Shown: positions 32,315 to 41,108, counted from the first letter of the stretch. The stretch: 47,128 nucleotides of DNA from Paenimyroides viscosum (GCF_003858535.1 NZ_RQTJ01000014.1:23082-70209); one strand, 5' to 3'. Program-made: numbers and translations. Notes: a model not told the origin generated them from the sequence alone.

Positions 32315-34293
32315 GAAATTTACTCACGGCACTGGTTTTATTTGTAACCAGTTTGGGGTTTTCGCAGGTGCAAGATCCTGTAAAATGGAAAACAAGTATC
32401 GAAAAAATTTCAGATACAGAATATCAAATTAAATTAGATGCGGCAATTGAAGGCGAATGGCACATGTATTCGCAGTTTACACCAGAAGGCGGTCCGCTTC
32501 CTTTAGAATTTCTTTATAACAATGCCCAAGGTAATTACGAGCCACAAGGTAAAGCAAAAGAAAGCGAGTACACTAAAAAATTCAATGATGTATTTGAAGT
32601 AGACGAATATTATTTTGCAAAAGAAGCACATTTTACACACAACATAAAAATTACAAATCCTGAAGTTAAAACAATTCAGTTAGAAGTTTTTTATCAGGCT
32701 TGTATTGATATGTGTATTAATCAAACTAAATATTTTGTGTTTGATTTAGCAACGGTTTCATCAAAGGAAGTATTAAATTTTGAAGATTTTGCAGCTGCAT
32801 CAACAACATCAAACGATACGTTAGCTAAAACCAAACCCATAACAGAAGACGTAAAAGTTGATAAATCAGAACAAAAAGGTTTATGGTCAATCTTCATTAT
32901 TGCATTTTTCTCGGGCTTTGCTGCATTGTTAACTCCGTGTGTTTTTCCAATGATTCCAATGACGGTAAGTTTCTTTACCAAGCAAAGTAAATCCCGTGCT
33001 AAAGGAATTAAAAACGCAATTATTTACGGTTTATCAATCATTATTATATATGTACTGCTAGGATTAATCGTAACCAAAGTTTTTGGGGCCGATGCGTTGA
33101 ATGCACTGTCTACAAACGTTTGGTTTAATGTTGTTTTCTTTGCATTGTTAGTGATATTTGCATCATCATTTTTAGGAGCGTTCGAAATTATGTTGCCTAA
33201 TTCATGGGCAAATAAAGTTGATAAACAAGCTGATAGAGGAGGTATGATTGGCATCTTTTTTATGGCATTGGCGTTGGCAATTGTATCCTTTTCATGTACC
33301 GGACCAATTGTTGGAACGCTCTTGGTAGAAGCGGCTTCTAAAGGTGGAACAGCTCCGTTAATTGGTATGTTAGGTTTTTCATTAGCATTGGCATTACCAT
33401 TTATGTTGTTCGCAATGTTCCCGGGCTGGTTAAATTCTATGCCGCGTTCTGGTGGATGGATGAACACTGTAAAAGTTTCATTAGGATTTTTAGAATTAGC
33501 CTTGGCTTTCAAATTTTTATCGAATGCCGATTTGGTTTTGCAAGCACATTGGATAGAACGCGAAGTATTCTTGGCAATATGGATCGCTATTTTTGGAGCA
33601 TGGGCAATTTATTTATTTGGAAAAATTCAGTTGCCACACGATTCTAAAATCGATAAAATATCGGTAGGCAGACTATTCATGGCATTGCTGGTATCAACTT
33701 TTACCATTTATTTAGTTCCGGGATTATGGGGAGCACCGTTAAAATTAATTTCAGGTTTCCCACCACCAATGACGTATGCTGAAAGTCCGTATGGTGTAGG
33801 AAATTCTAAAGGAGGAACATCATCTTTAAGTGAAATTCCAGACGGTGCAAAAGAAGGTCCGCAAGGAATCATCACTTTTACAGATTATGATAAAGGTATG
33901 GCTTACGCAAAAGAGATCAACAAACCAGTTTTGTTAGATTTTACAGGACATGCATGCGTTAACTGTCGAAAAATGGAAGAACATGTTTGGTCTGAAACCA
34001 ATGTGTTAAATATTTTAAACAACGATGTAGTTTTAATATCTTTATACGTTGATGAGAAGAAGGAATTGCCAGAAGCTGAACAATACATTTCTAAAACAAC
34101 AGGCAAGAAAATAAAATCGGTAGGTAATAAGTGGAGTGATTTTCAAATTGAAAAATATCAGGCAAATGCGCAACCTTATTATATTGTTTTAGATAACGAT
34201 GGAAATTCGTTAAATACGCCGGTTGGTTACACACCAGAAGTTTCAGAATATGAAAATTGGTTAAAAAAAGGAATTACAAACTATTCAAAATAA
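32311..34293 (+). CDS. dsbD: thiol:disulfide interchange protein DsbD-like
   Basis: A 660-residue three-part protein. A signal peptide is followed by a periplasmic alpha domain with its redox pair CIDMC (Cys131, Cys135). A CcdA/DsbD-type membrane domain (about 190-510) includes FFSGFAALLTPCVFPMIPMT and SFSCTGPIVG. The C-terminal thioredoxin-like domain has CVNC (Cys549, Cys552). It moves electrons from the cytoplasm to periplasmic thiols. The ATG overlaps the tilS stop (ATGA). Confidence 0.95.
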   Translation: MRNLLTALVLFVTSLGFSQVQDPVKWKTSIEKISDTEYQIKLDAAIEGEWHMYSQFTPEGGPLPLEFLYNNAQGNYEPQGKAKESEYTKKFNDVFEVDEYYFAKEAHFTHNIKITNPEVKTIQLEVFYQACIDMCINQTKYFVFDLATVSSKEVLNFEDFAAASTTSNDTLAKTKPITEDVKVDKSEQKGLWSIFIIAFFSGFAALLTPCVFPMIPMTVSFFTKQSKSRAKGIKNAIIYGLSIIIIYVLLGLIVTKVFGADALNALSTNVWFNVVFFALLVIFASSFLGAFEIMLPNSWANKVDKQADRGGMIGIFFMALALAIVSFSCTGPIVGTLLVEAASKGGTAPLIGMLGFSLALALPFMLFAMFPGWLNSMPRSGGWMNTVKVSLGFLELALAFKFLSNADLVLQAHWIEREVFLAIWIAIFGAWAIYLFGKIQLPHDSKIDKISVGRLFMALLVSTFTIYLVPGLWGAPLKLISGFPPPMTYAESPYGVGNSKGGTSSLSEIPDGAKEGPQGIITFTDYDKGMAYAKEINKPVLLDFTGHACVNCRKMEEHVWSETNVLNILNNDVVLISLYVDEKKELPEAEQYISKTTGKKIKSVGNKWSDFQIEKYQANAQPYYIVLDNDGNSLNTPVGYTPEVSEYENWLKKGITNYSK

Positions 34294-34299
34294 TTAAAA

Positions 34300-35148
34300 A
34301 TGAAAAAGTTATTATTAGCAGCTACATTATTTGTAGCAATGCAAGTAAATGCACAAATTAAAACACCACAGGCTAGTTTAAAAGCTGAAGTGGAACAAGC
34401 GGTTGGTTTAACAAATGTTAGTGTAGATTATTTCCGTCCGGCTAAAAAAGGTCGTTTGGTTTTTGGAGATTTAGTTCCTTACGGAAAAATGTGGAGAACA
34501 GGTGCAAATCAAAATACTGTTATTGAAATTGATACAGATATCGAAATAAACGGTGAAAAATTACCAGCAGGTAAATATTCATTATTCACTTTGCCAAAAG
34601 CAGAATCTTGGGATGTAATTATTTACAAAACTACCGATAATTGGGGATTGCCTCAAAAATGGAACGATAGCGATGTGGTTGTAAAAACATCTGTAAAACC
34701 TGAAACATTAACTAAAGATGTGGAGTATTTTACAATTGATGTTACACCACAAAACAACGAGCAAGGAACAATTGATATTTCATGGGAAAAAACAATAGTG
34801 CACATTCCGTTTAAAGTACCAACGCACAAAATAGCAATGGAAAGCATTAATTCTAACATTAACGAAAACTCTAAAGCTGCAGATTATTATGCTGCGGGTG
34901 TTTATTTGTTTACTACAAAAACCGATGTTAAAAAGGCTTTAGATTATGTAAATAAATCAATTGATATGCAAAACGGCGAAGCTCCTTTTTATATGTTGCG
35001 TCAAAAGTCTTTAATTCAGGCGGCAAACGGTGATAAAAAAGGTGCGGTAGAAACAGCTAAAAAATCGTTAGAAGCTTCAGAAAAAGCAGGAAACGAAGAT
35101 TATGTAAAAATGAATAGAAACTCTATTTTGGAATGGAGTAGATCATAA
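34300..35148 (+). CDS. DUF2911-domain secreted protein
   Basis: A 282-residue exported protein with the signal peptide MKKLLLAATLFVAMQVNAQ. The DUF2911 region (about 20-185) contains SVDYFRPAKKGRLVFGDLVP, YGKMWRTGANQNTVIEI and YSLFTLP. The C-terminal 95 residues look like a tetratricopeptide-type helical pair (YVNKSIDMQNGEAPFYMLRQ). The family is common in Bacteroidota and has no known function. It starts six bases after dsbD, so it is probably co-transcribed. Confidence 0.9.
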   Translation: MKKLLLAATLFVAMQVNAQIKTPQASLKAEVEQAVGLTNVSVDYFRPAKKGRLVFGDLVPYGKMWRTGANQNTVIEIDTDIEINGEKLPAGKYSLFTLPKAESWDVIIYKTTDNWGLPQKWNDSDVVVKTSVKPETLTKDVEYFTIDVTPQNNEQGTIDISWEKTIVHIPFKVPTHKIAMESINSNINENSKAADYYAAGVYLFTTKTDVKKALDYVNKSIDMQNGEAPFYMLRQKSLIQAANGDKKGAVETAKKSLEASEKAGNEDYVKMNRNSILEWSRS

Positions 35149-35153
35149 AGAAG

Positions 35154-35180
35154 AAAAGAAGCAGAAATGCTTCTTTTTTT
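35154..35180 (+). terminator. intrinsic terminator of the pabB-tilS-dsbD run
   Basis: A 10-bp stem (AAAAGAAGCA with TGCTTCTTTT) with a GAAA tetraloop, then a T-tract. Confidence 0.88.
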
Positions 35181-35225
35181 ATGCCTTCAAAATAAAATAA
35201 GTTTTTTTAAACTGTAAAACCTCAG

Positions 35226-35233
35226 TATATTTG
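35226..35233 (+). promoter_or_regulatory. -7 box of purB
   Basis: TATATTTG, 27 bases before the ATG at 35260. No -33 TTG at the right distance. Confidence 0.65.
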
Positions 35234-35259
35234 TTACCTTAAAAATATTGCAACTATTT

Positions 35260-36606
35260 ATGTTAACAGAATTAAATGCTATTTCACCTATCGATGGTAG
35301 ATATAGATCAAAAACAGCTCCATTAGCAGATTATTTTTCGGAAGAAGCCCTTATAAAATATCGCGTTTTAGTAGAAATTGAATATTTTATTGCTTTGTGC
35401 GAATTGCCATTGCCACAGGTTGCAAACGTATCTAAAGATTTGTTTTCTGAATTGCGAAAAATTTATAACAATTTTTCTACAGAAGATGCGCTTTGGATCA
35501 AAAACACCGAAAAAACAACCAATCACGATGTTAAGGCTGTTGAATATTTTATAAAGCATAAATTCGATCAATTAGGTTTACAAGAATATAAAGAGTTTAT
35601 TCATTTTGGTTTAACCTCTCAAGACATCAACAATACCGCGATACCTTTATCAACAAAGCACGCTTTTGAAAAGGTGTACATGCCAACTTTTATCCAATTG
35701 GTTAACAAGTTAAAAGAGTTAAGTGTTGAATGGAAAGATATTCCAATGCTGGCGCGTACGCACGGGCAACCTGCATCGCCAACGCGTTTAGGAAAAGAAA
35801 TTCTGGTTTTTGTTGTTCGTTTAGAAGAGCAGTTGCGTTTGTTGAACAACATTCCGTTTGCAGCTAAATTTGGTGGCGCAACAGGAAATTTCAATGCACA
35901 TAAAGTTGCGTATCCACAAAATGATTGGAGAGTTTTTGGTAAAAATTTTGTTGAAGGAGTTCTGGGCTTGAAACATTCATTCCCTACAACACAAATTGAA
36001 CATTACGATCATTTTGCCGCTTTTTGTGATGCTTTAAAGCGCATTAACAATATAATTATTGATTTAGACCGCGATGTTTGGACGTATGTTTCAATGGAAT
36101 ATTTCAAACAGAAAATAAAGGCTGGCGAAGTTGGATCATCTGCAATGCCACATAAAGTTAACCCGATCGATTTTGAAAATTCTGAAGGAAACTTAGGTAT
36201 TGCCAATGCAATTTTAGAACATTTATCGGCAAAATTACCTATTTCTCGTTTACAGCGCGATTTAACTGATAGTACGGTTTTAAGAAACATCGGTGTACCA
36301 TTTGGGCATACCGTTATTGCATTTGAAGCAACTTTAAAAGGTTTGAACAAATTATTGTTGAATGAAACCAAGTTTGCAAGCGATTTAGAAAACAACTGGG
36401 CGGTTGTTGCAGAAGCAATTCAAACCATTTTACGTCGCGAAGCTTACCCAAATCCTTACGAAGCTTTGAAAGATTTAACACGTACCAACGATGTAATCAA
36501 TCAAAAATCAATTCATGCTTTTATTGATACATTAAATGTTTCGGTTGAGGTTAAAAATGAATTAAAGCAAATTACTCCAAGTAATTATTTAGGAGTTTCA
36601 ATTTAG
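35260..36606 (+). CDS. purB: adenylosuccinate lyase
   Basis: A 448-residue fumarase/aspartase-superfamily lyase. It begins MLTELNAISPIDGRYRSKT, then FIHFGLTSQDINNTA and ARTHGQPASPTRLGKEI. The signature loop SSAMPHKVNPIDFENSEGN carries the catalytic Ser region. It acts twice in purine synthesis, on SAICAR and on adenylosuccinate. A TTG at 35248 could add four residues, but the ATG at 35260 matches the usual start. Confidence 0.97.
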   Translation: MLTELNAISPIDGRYRSKTAPLADYFSEEALIKYRVLVEIEYFIALCELPLPQVANVSKDLFSELRKIYNNFSTEDALWIKNTEKTTNHDVKAVEYFIKHKFDQLGLQEYKEFIHFGLTSQDINNTAIPLSTKHAFEKVYMPTFIQLVNKLKELSVEWKDIPMLARTHGQPASPTRLGKEILVFVVRLEEQLRLLNNIPFAAKFGGATGNFNAHKVAYPQNDWRVFGKNFVEGVLGLKHSFPTTQIEHYDHFAAFCDALKRINNIIIDLDRDVWTYVSMEYFKQKIKAGEVGSSAMPHKVNPIDFENSEGNLGIANAILEHLSAKLPISRLQRDLTDSTVLRNIGVPFGHTVIAFEATLKGLNKLLLNETKFASDLENNWAVVAEAIQTILRREAYPNPYEALKDLTRTNDVINQKSIHAFIDTLNVSVEVKNELKQITPSNYLGVSI

Positions 36607-36612
36607 AGATAT

Positions 36613-37059
36613 ATGAAAAAAATTATTGTTACTTTATTTTTGGTATTGGCATTTGTTGGGTGTAATGATGACGACAATCAGGTTGATGTTTTGGTTGGAA
36701 AATGGTATCCGCAAGTAGTAATCATTAATGGCGAAAGCACACCGTATCAGGAAAATTCGAACTGTGGAAGAGATTATTTGCAGTTAAACGAATTTAATTC
36801 ATTTGAAATTGTTGACTATGTAGAAAACGATGTAGAAGCAAAAACTACACCTGCACCACCATGTCCGTTGCAAAAGTTTTATGGTTCGTATACCGTCATT
36901 AACAATGAATTAAAGTTTCACGGATCTAACTTTTTTCAAGGTGGAGAAATCGTTGAGAAATCTGCAGATCAGTTGAAATTAAAACGAATGATCGATGTTA
37001 ATGGCGATGGGACAGAAGATGAAGTAATAGAAGTTTTTGTAAAAAATTTAGCTGAATAA
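36613..37059 (+). CDS. lipocalin-like lipoprotein
   Basis: A 148-residue lipoprotein. The signal peptide MKKIIVTLFLVLAFVGC ends in a lipobox with Cys17. The mature part has the lipocalin-like opening VLVGKWYPQVVIINGE and beta strands. The Cys pair CGRDYL/APPCPL may form a disulfide. DVNGDGTEDE near the C-terminus resembles a calcium loop, though it is too short for a sure EF-hand. It starts six bases after purB, but has no functional link to it. Function unknown. Confidence 0.78.
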   Translation: MKKIIVTLFLVLAFVGCNDDDNQVDVLVGKWYPQVVIINGESTPYQENSNCGRDYLQLNEFNSFEIVDYVENDVEAKTTPAPPCPLQKFYGSYTVINNELKFHGSNFFQGGEIVEKSADQLKLKRMIDVNGDGTEDEVIEVFVKNLAE

Positions 37060-37060
37060 A

Positions 37061-37097
37061 GAATAAAAAATCGAACGTAACGTTCGATTTTTTATTC
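37061..37097. terminator. bidirectional terminator with a 17-bp perfect stem
   Basis: 37061-37077 pairs with 37081-37097 around a TAA loop. The stem core is AT-rich outside and TCGAACG inside. The stop codon of the minus-strand thioesterase (37092-37094) is inside the right arm. Confidence 0.9.
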
Positions 37098-37526
37098 CTC
37101 AATATAATTTTCATTTTTAGGAATTTGGCTAATCAGCTTAACAATGTTTTCAGGCAAGATGGTCAGCTTTCTTGTTTTTAGGTCAAACCAAGCGCCATCT
37201 ACGTTAACCGTTGCACTTTTGGTACCATCGGCTTTATAAACAAAATGAGTGATCGAAAAACGATTGTTGGTAATGGTGTGTTTCGTCATTTCAACAGCTA
37301 CAGAAATTTTTTCATCCATTTTAATTTCTCTGTGAAAAATAGTTTCTTCCCTAAAAAGAATAGGAGCAATGCCATATTTGGCACATTCATTTACCGATAA
37401 ACCTATATGAATCATTAAATTATTACGAGCTTGTGTACATAAATCACTGTAAGCAGAATGACGTAAATGTCGGTTTGCATCAATCATACTCCATAATACC
37501 TGACCTTTAAAGAAAATATTTTTCAT
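37092..37526 (-). CDS. hotdog-fold acyl-CoA thioesterase-like protein
   Basis: A 144-residue 4HBT-type protein. The catalytic-helix entry WSMIDANRHLRHSAYSDLCTQAR contains the Asp (residue 16) expected in this thioesterase class. The strands ISVAVEMTKHTITNNRFSI and TVNVDGAWFDLKTRKL follow. It should hydrolyse an acyl-CoA thioester; the acyl group is unknown. It stands alone with its own promoter box, convergent to the lipoprotein gene. Confidence 0.85.
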   Translation of the reverse strand: MKNIFFKGQVLWSMIDANRHLRHSAYSDLCTQARNNLMIHIGLSVNECAKYGIAPILFREETIFHREIKMDEKISVAVEMTKHTITNNRFSITHFVYKADGTKSATVNVDGAWFDLKTRKLTILPENIVKLISQIPKNENYIEE

Positions 37527-37546
37527 AATTTTACCAAAGTTTCAAA

Positions 37547-37554
37547 CAAAATTA
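37547..37554 (-). promoter_or_regulatory. -7 box of the thioesterase gene
   Basis: The minus strand reads TAATTTTG, 20 bases before the start at 37526. No good -33 box. Confidence 0.55.
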
Positions 37555-37577
37555 CAAAAATATTTAGAAAGATATTT

Positions 37578-37596
37578 TTTTGGCACGATTAATGAA
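37578..37596 (+). promoter_or_regulatory. sigma-54-like promoter of the 37644 lipoprotein gene
   Basis: TTTGGCACG then four bases then ATGAA. The GG at 37582-37583 and the G at 37594 have sigma-54 (-24/-12) spacing. The -24 half is near-perfect, but the -12 half has GA instead of GC. Predicted start near 37607, leader about 37 bases. Confidence 0.5.
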
Positions 37597-37643
37597 ATGA
37601 AGATTAATATAAAAGATTATTTAACACATAACAACAATACATC

Positions 37644-38162
37644 ATGAAAAAAATAGCACTACTTTTAACAGCATTCATAAGTTTAACAGCTTTACAAAGC
37701 TGTACTATTGAAGAATATTACGATGAGAACTATAACGAAGGATATTCACAAGTTTTTGAATTACCAAACGAAACTTTAAGCACACAAGAAGATGCTTATA
37801 CTTATTCTGCAACTTGGAATTTTACAAAACCAATTTATAACAGTGATAATGTGTTACTTTACAGATGGCAAGGGAATTCTTGGACATTGGTTCCAGTTTC
37901 ATATAATTTAGGAGGAAATGATCTTGTAAAATATGATTATGATTTTACACGTTACGATGTAAAAGTATATTTTTCGGCTAATTTTCCTGTAGCAGAATTG
38001 TCAAGTGCAGAATATAATGAGTTTGTTTACCGCCAAACATTCAGAGTTGTTGTAGTACCAGGTGGTTTCCAACAAAAAATGAATTTTAGCGATTACAATG
38101 CTACCATATCAGCATTAGGTTTAGAGAATGCCCCTATTAAAACAATGACTTTAAAAAAATAA
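37644..38162 (+). CDS. small lipoprotein, unknown
   Basis: A 172-residue lipoprotein. The signal MKKIALLLTAFISLTALQSC ends in a clear lipobox. The mature part is rich in Tyr, Asn and Glu, with no catalytic motif (YDENYNEGYSQVFELP, then YSATWNFTKPIYNSDNVLLY). It resembles short Bacteroidota lipoproteins of unknown role. The upstream region lacks a TAnnTTTG box but carries a sigma-54-like element, so conditional expression is likely. It is followed by a strong terminator. Confidence 0.78.
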   Translation: MKKIALLLTAFISLTALQSCTIEEYYDENYNEGYSQVFELPNETLSTQEDAYTYSATWNFTKPIYNSDNVLLYRWQGNSWTLVPVSYNLGGNDLVKYDYDFTRYDVKVYFSANFPVAELSSAEYNEFVYRQTFRVVVVPGGFQQKMNFSDYNATISALGLENAPIKTMTLKK

Positions 38163-38177
38163 TTAAATGTTTTTTTT

Positions 38178-38206
38178 AAACACCCCCTAAAATTTAGGGG
38201 GTGTTT
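38178..38206 (+). terminator. intrinsic terminator after the lipoprotein
   Basis: A 12-bp stem (AAACACCCCCTA with TAGGGGGTGTTT) and 5-base loop, unusually G/C-rich here, followed by a T-rich tract. Confidence 0.88.
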
Positions 38207-38229
38207 TTATTTTTATTGAATTTTTTATT

Positions 38230-38237
38230 TATTTTTG
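38230..38237 (+). promoter_or_regulatory. -7 box of glnN
   Basis: TATTTTTG, 30 bases before the ATG at 38267. It lies inside the longer frame beginning at 38201. Confidence 0.6.
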
Positions 38238-38266
38238 CATGGTATAACTACACAATACAAAAAATT

Positions 38267-40456
38267 ATGGCAACTTTTCGTTTCGAAGCTTTAAAAGCAG
38301 CAAGTAACCGTCCGCCGGTAGCGGTTTCTGAAATTGGTAAAAAATCAGAAATATTCGGTAGCAATGTATTTAATGATAAATCAATGCGCCAGCATTTAAC
38401 TCCAGAAGCTTACAAAGCAGTTCGTTCTGCAATAGATCAAGGTGTAAAAATTGATCGTAGAATGGCAGACTATATAGCTTTAGGTATGAAAGAATGGGCA
38501 ATGAGCAAAGGTGTAACACATTATACACACTGGTTTCAGCCTTTAACAGGAACTACTGCAGAGAAACATGATGCCTTTTTTGAAACTTCTTTTGATGGTT
38601 CAGATCCTGTAGAAAAATTTAGTGGGTCATTATTGGTTCAACAAGAACCAGATGCATCTTCTTTTCCAAACGGAGGAATCAGAAACACATTCGAAGCTCG
38701 TGGTTATACTGCTTGGGATCCTACATCACCAGCATTTATTTTTGGAACAACATTATGTATTCCAACCGTATTTGTATCGTACACAGGTGAAGCATTAGAT
38801 AATAAAGCGCCTTTATTAAGAGCATTGTCTGCAATTGATGATGCTGCTACAGAAGTTGCTAGATTCTTCGATAAAAACGTTAAAAAAGTAACTCCGACTT
38901 TAGGTTGGGAACAAGAATATTTCTTAATTGATGATGCATTGGCAGCATCTCGCCCTGATATTTTACAAACGGGTAGAACATTATTAGGTCACGTTTCGGC
39001 TAAAGGACAACAATTAGAAGATCATTATTTTGGATCGATCCCAACAAGAGTTTTAAACTACATGCGCGATTTAGAAAACGAATGTATGTTATTGGGAATT
39101 CCGGTAAAAACACGTCATAACGAAGTTGCTCCAAATCAATTTGAATTAGCTCCAATTTTCGAAGAGACTAATTTAGCGGTAGATCACAACTCCTTATTAA
39201 TGGATGTGATGCAAAAAGTTGGCGAGCGTCACCACTTTAAAGTGTTATTCCACGAAAAGCCATTCAAAGGCGTAAACGGTTCGGGTAAACACAACAACTG
39301 GTCGTTAGCTACTGATACTGGTATCAATTTATTAGCACCAGGCAAAACACCAAACAGCAACTTACAGTTTTTAACCTTCTTTATCAATACCATTAAAGCG
39401 GTTTCAAACTACGAAGAATTATTGCGCGCCTCTATTGCATCGGCATCAAACGACCACCGTTTAGGAGCAAACGAAGCACCGCCTGCAATTATATCAATAT
39501 TTATTGGTCAGCAATTAACCAAAGTATTAGAAGAATTAGAAGGTGTATCAACAGGAAAATTATCGCCTGAAGAAAAAACCGATTTAAAATTAAACGTAGT
39601 TGGTAAAATTCCAGACGTTTTGTTAGATAATACCGATCGTAACCGTACATCGCCATTTGCGTTTACAGGAAATAAATTCGAATTTCGTGCCGTTGGATCT
39701 ACAGCTAACTGTGCTACATCAATGACTACTTTAAACTCGATCGTTGCAAAACAGTTGATCGATTTTAAAAAAGAAGTAGAAGCATTGGTTGAAAAAGACG
39801 GATTGAAAAAAGACGAAGCGATTTTCAACGTATTGCGTGAATATATCAAAGAAACCAAAGATATTTTGTTTGAAGGCGACGGATACAGTAAAGAATGGGA
39901 AGAAGAAGCGGCGCGCCGTGGATTGTCAAACCATAAAACAACTCCGGCTGCATTAAAAGCAAAAGTTTCTAAAAAAGCTTTCGATTTATTTGGCGAATTA
40001 AACGTAATGAATCATATCGAAGTAGAATCGCGTTACGAAATTGAATTGGAAGATTATATTAAGAAAATTCAGATTGAAGGTCGTGTTTTAGGTGATATTG
40101 TTCGTAACCATATTATACCTACCGCTTTTAAATACCAAAACTTGTTAATTGAAAATGTTAAAGGTTTAAAAGAAATTTTTGGTAAAGATTATGAAGAATA
40201 TGCTACAGAGCAAATCTTAATTTTAAAGAAAACGTCAATGCATGTGAATGAGCTTAATGCGAAATTACACGCTATGATGGATGCTCGTAAAGAAGCAAAT
40301 GCTTTAGAATCGGTTGAAAAAATGGCGCATGCTTATTGCGATAACGTAAAACCATATTTCGACGAAATTCGTTACCACGCAGATAAATTAGAGTTAATGG
40401 TTGATAATGAATTATGGACGTTGACTAAATACCGCGAATTATTGTTTACAAGATAA
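38267..40456 (+). CDS. glnN: glutamine synthetase, type III
   Basis: A 729-residue GSIII, much larger than GSI, with the type III N-terminal region (MADYIALGMKEWAMSKGVTH, then FSGSLLVQQEPDASSFPNGG). The catalytic core includes GWEQEYFLID, RHNEVAPNQFELAPIFEE and FKGVNGSGKHNNWS (about 332-345). It makes glutamine from glutamate and ammonia, and GSIII is common in Bacteroidota. The start at 38267 (MATFRFEALKAA) follows the -7 box, whereas the 22 extra upstream residues are hydrophobic and unlike the family. Confidence 0.96.
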   Translation: MATFRFEALKAASNRPPVAVSEIGKKSEIFGSNVFNDKSMRQHLTPEAYKAVRSAIDQGVKIDRRMADYIALGMKEWAMSKGVTHYTHWFQPLTGTTAEKHDAFFETSFDGSDPVEKFSGSLLVQQEPDASSFPNGGIRNTFEARGYTAWDPTSPAFIFGTTLCIPTVFVSYTGEALDNKAPLLRALSAIDDAATEVARFFDKNVKKVTPTLGWEQEYFLIDDALAASRPDILQTGRTLLGHVSAKGQQLEDHYFGSIPTRVLNYMRDLENECMLLGIPVKTRHNEVAPNQFELAPIFEETNLAVDHNSLLMDVMQKVGERHHFKVLFHEKPFKGVNGSGKHNNWSLATDTGINLLAPGKTPNSNLQFLTFFINTIKAVSNYEELLRASIASASNDHRLGANEAPPAIISIFIGQQLTKVLEELEGVSTGKLSPEEKTDLKLNVVGKIPDVLLDNTDRNRTSPFAFTGNKFEFRAVGSTANCATSMTTLNSIVAKQLIDFKKEVEALVEKDGLKKDEAIFNVLREYIKETKDILFEGDGYSKEWEEEAARRGLSNHKTTPAALKAKVSKKAFDLFGELNVMNHIEVESRYEIELEDYIKKIQIEGRVLGDIVRNHIIPTAFKYQNLLIENVKGLKEIFGKDYEEYATEQILILKKTSMHVNELNAKLHAMMDARKEANALESVEKMAHAYCDNVKPYFDEIRYHADKLELMVDNELWTLTKYRELLFTR

Positions 40457-40475
40457 TTTTATATTTATTTATACA

Positions 40476-40514
40476 GAAAAACCTCCGTTTTGAATAATCA
40501 ATTCGGAGGTTTTC
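40476..40514. terminator. bidirectional terminator after glnN
   Basis: GAAAAACCTCCG pairs with CGGAGGTTTTC (one bulged A) around a 16-base loop. It serves convergent glnN and the His-rich gene. Confidence 0.82.
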
Positions 40515-40541
40515 TCATTTATTGGATTAGATTTATTGAAA

Positions 40542-40976
40542 TTATCTGTTGAAATTAAATACAAACGTATTTCCACCGCCAGTGTAGGCTCTGCGTTCCC
40601 ACATTCCAAACTGATCGCGGGTTAAAATGGTTCCCAAATCTCTGCGTAACCTGCGTTCGTAATCACGCGGACCATAGTTGTTGTTTACCATAAAGTTTAA
40701 CGAAACCTGTAATTGAGATCTTTGTGCACGCGATAATCTTAAAAAATCGTATCGGCTCATTTCACGATCTACATGATAATGGTAATCTCTGCGGTCATCA
40801 TATCTAACAACTCTTCTTTGGTTGTGGCGGTAATTGCGGTCGTTATCTCTATGATGTTTGTGCGCGTAATGTTTTTTGTGCTGTTTTTTATGTTTTTGGA
40901 TACCTTTATGGTGTCCTGGCTGCGCACTTGCAATTGTTGTTAGGGCTAAAAGTGCTAAAGTGAATAACGTTTTCAT
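40542..40976 (-). CDS. His/Arg-rich secreted protein, unknown
   Basis: A 144-residue protein with a signal peptide ending SAQ at about 19. Residues about 20-70 are extremely rich in His, Lys, Arg and Asp, with many His in pairs (HHKGIQKHKKQHKKHYAHKH), so metal binding is plausible. The C-terminal half (SRYDFLRLSRAQRSQLQVSL, then RDLGTILTRDQFGMWERRAY) looks helical, loosely recalling small periplasmic metal-sensor or chaperone proteins. No family name can be given. It is preceded by a sigma-54-like element rather than a -7 box. Confidence 0.72.
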   Translation of the reverse strand: MKTLFTLALLALTTIASAQPGHHKGIQKHKKQHKKHYAHKHHRDNDRNYRHNQRRVVRYDDRRDYHYHVDREMSRYDFLRLSRAQRSQLQVSLNFMVNNNYGPRDYERRLRRDLGTILTRDQFGMWERRAYTGGGNTFVFNFNR

Positions 40977-41021
40977 AACAAATTGGTTTTAAAGAATTGA
41001 TAATTGTTGTTATAAGGTGAT

Positions 41022-41040
41022 TTTCAAAGTGCGTGCCAAA
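41022..41040 (-). promoter_or_regulatory. sigma-54-like promoter of the His-rich protein gene
   Basis: The minus strand reads TTTGGCACG, four bases, TTGAA. The GG (41037-41036) and the G at 41025 have -24/-12 spacing. Predicted start near 41012, leader 36 bases, almost the same as for the 37644 gene. Confidence 0.5.
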
Positions 41041-41053
41041 AAATGTTAAGAAA

Positions 41054-41087
41054 TAAAAAAGGCGCTACTTTAACAGTAGAGCCTTTA
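41054..41087 (-). terminator. intrinsic terminator of the PhnA-like gene
   Basis: AAAGGC-G-CTACT pairs with AGTAG-A-GCCTTT (one mismatch). On the minus strand a T-tract follows. Confidence 0.75.
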
Positions 41088-41108
41088 AATATTAAATTTG
41101 AAGCGAGT

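Noticed and set aside
33024..33512. Long minus-strand frame inside dsbD
   Set aside because: It is antisense to a well-conserved membrane domain, with no start context or family match.
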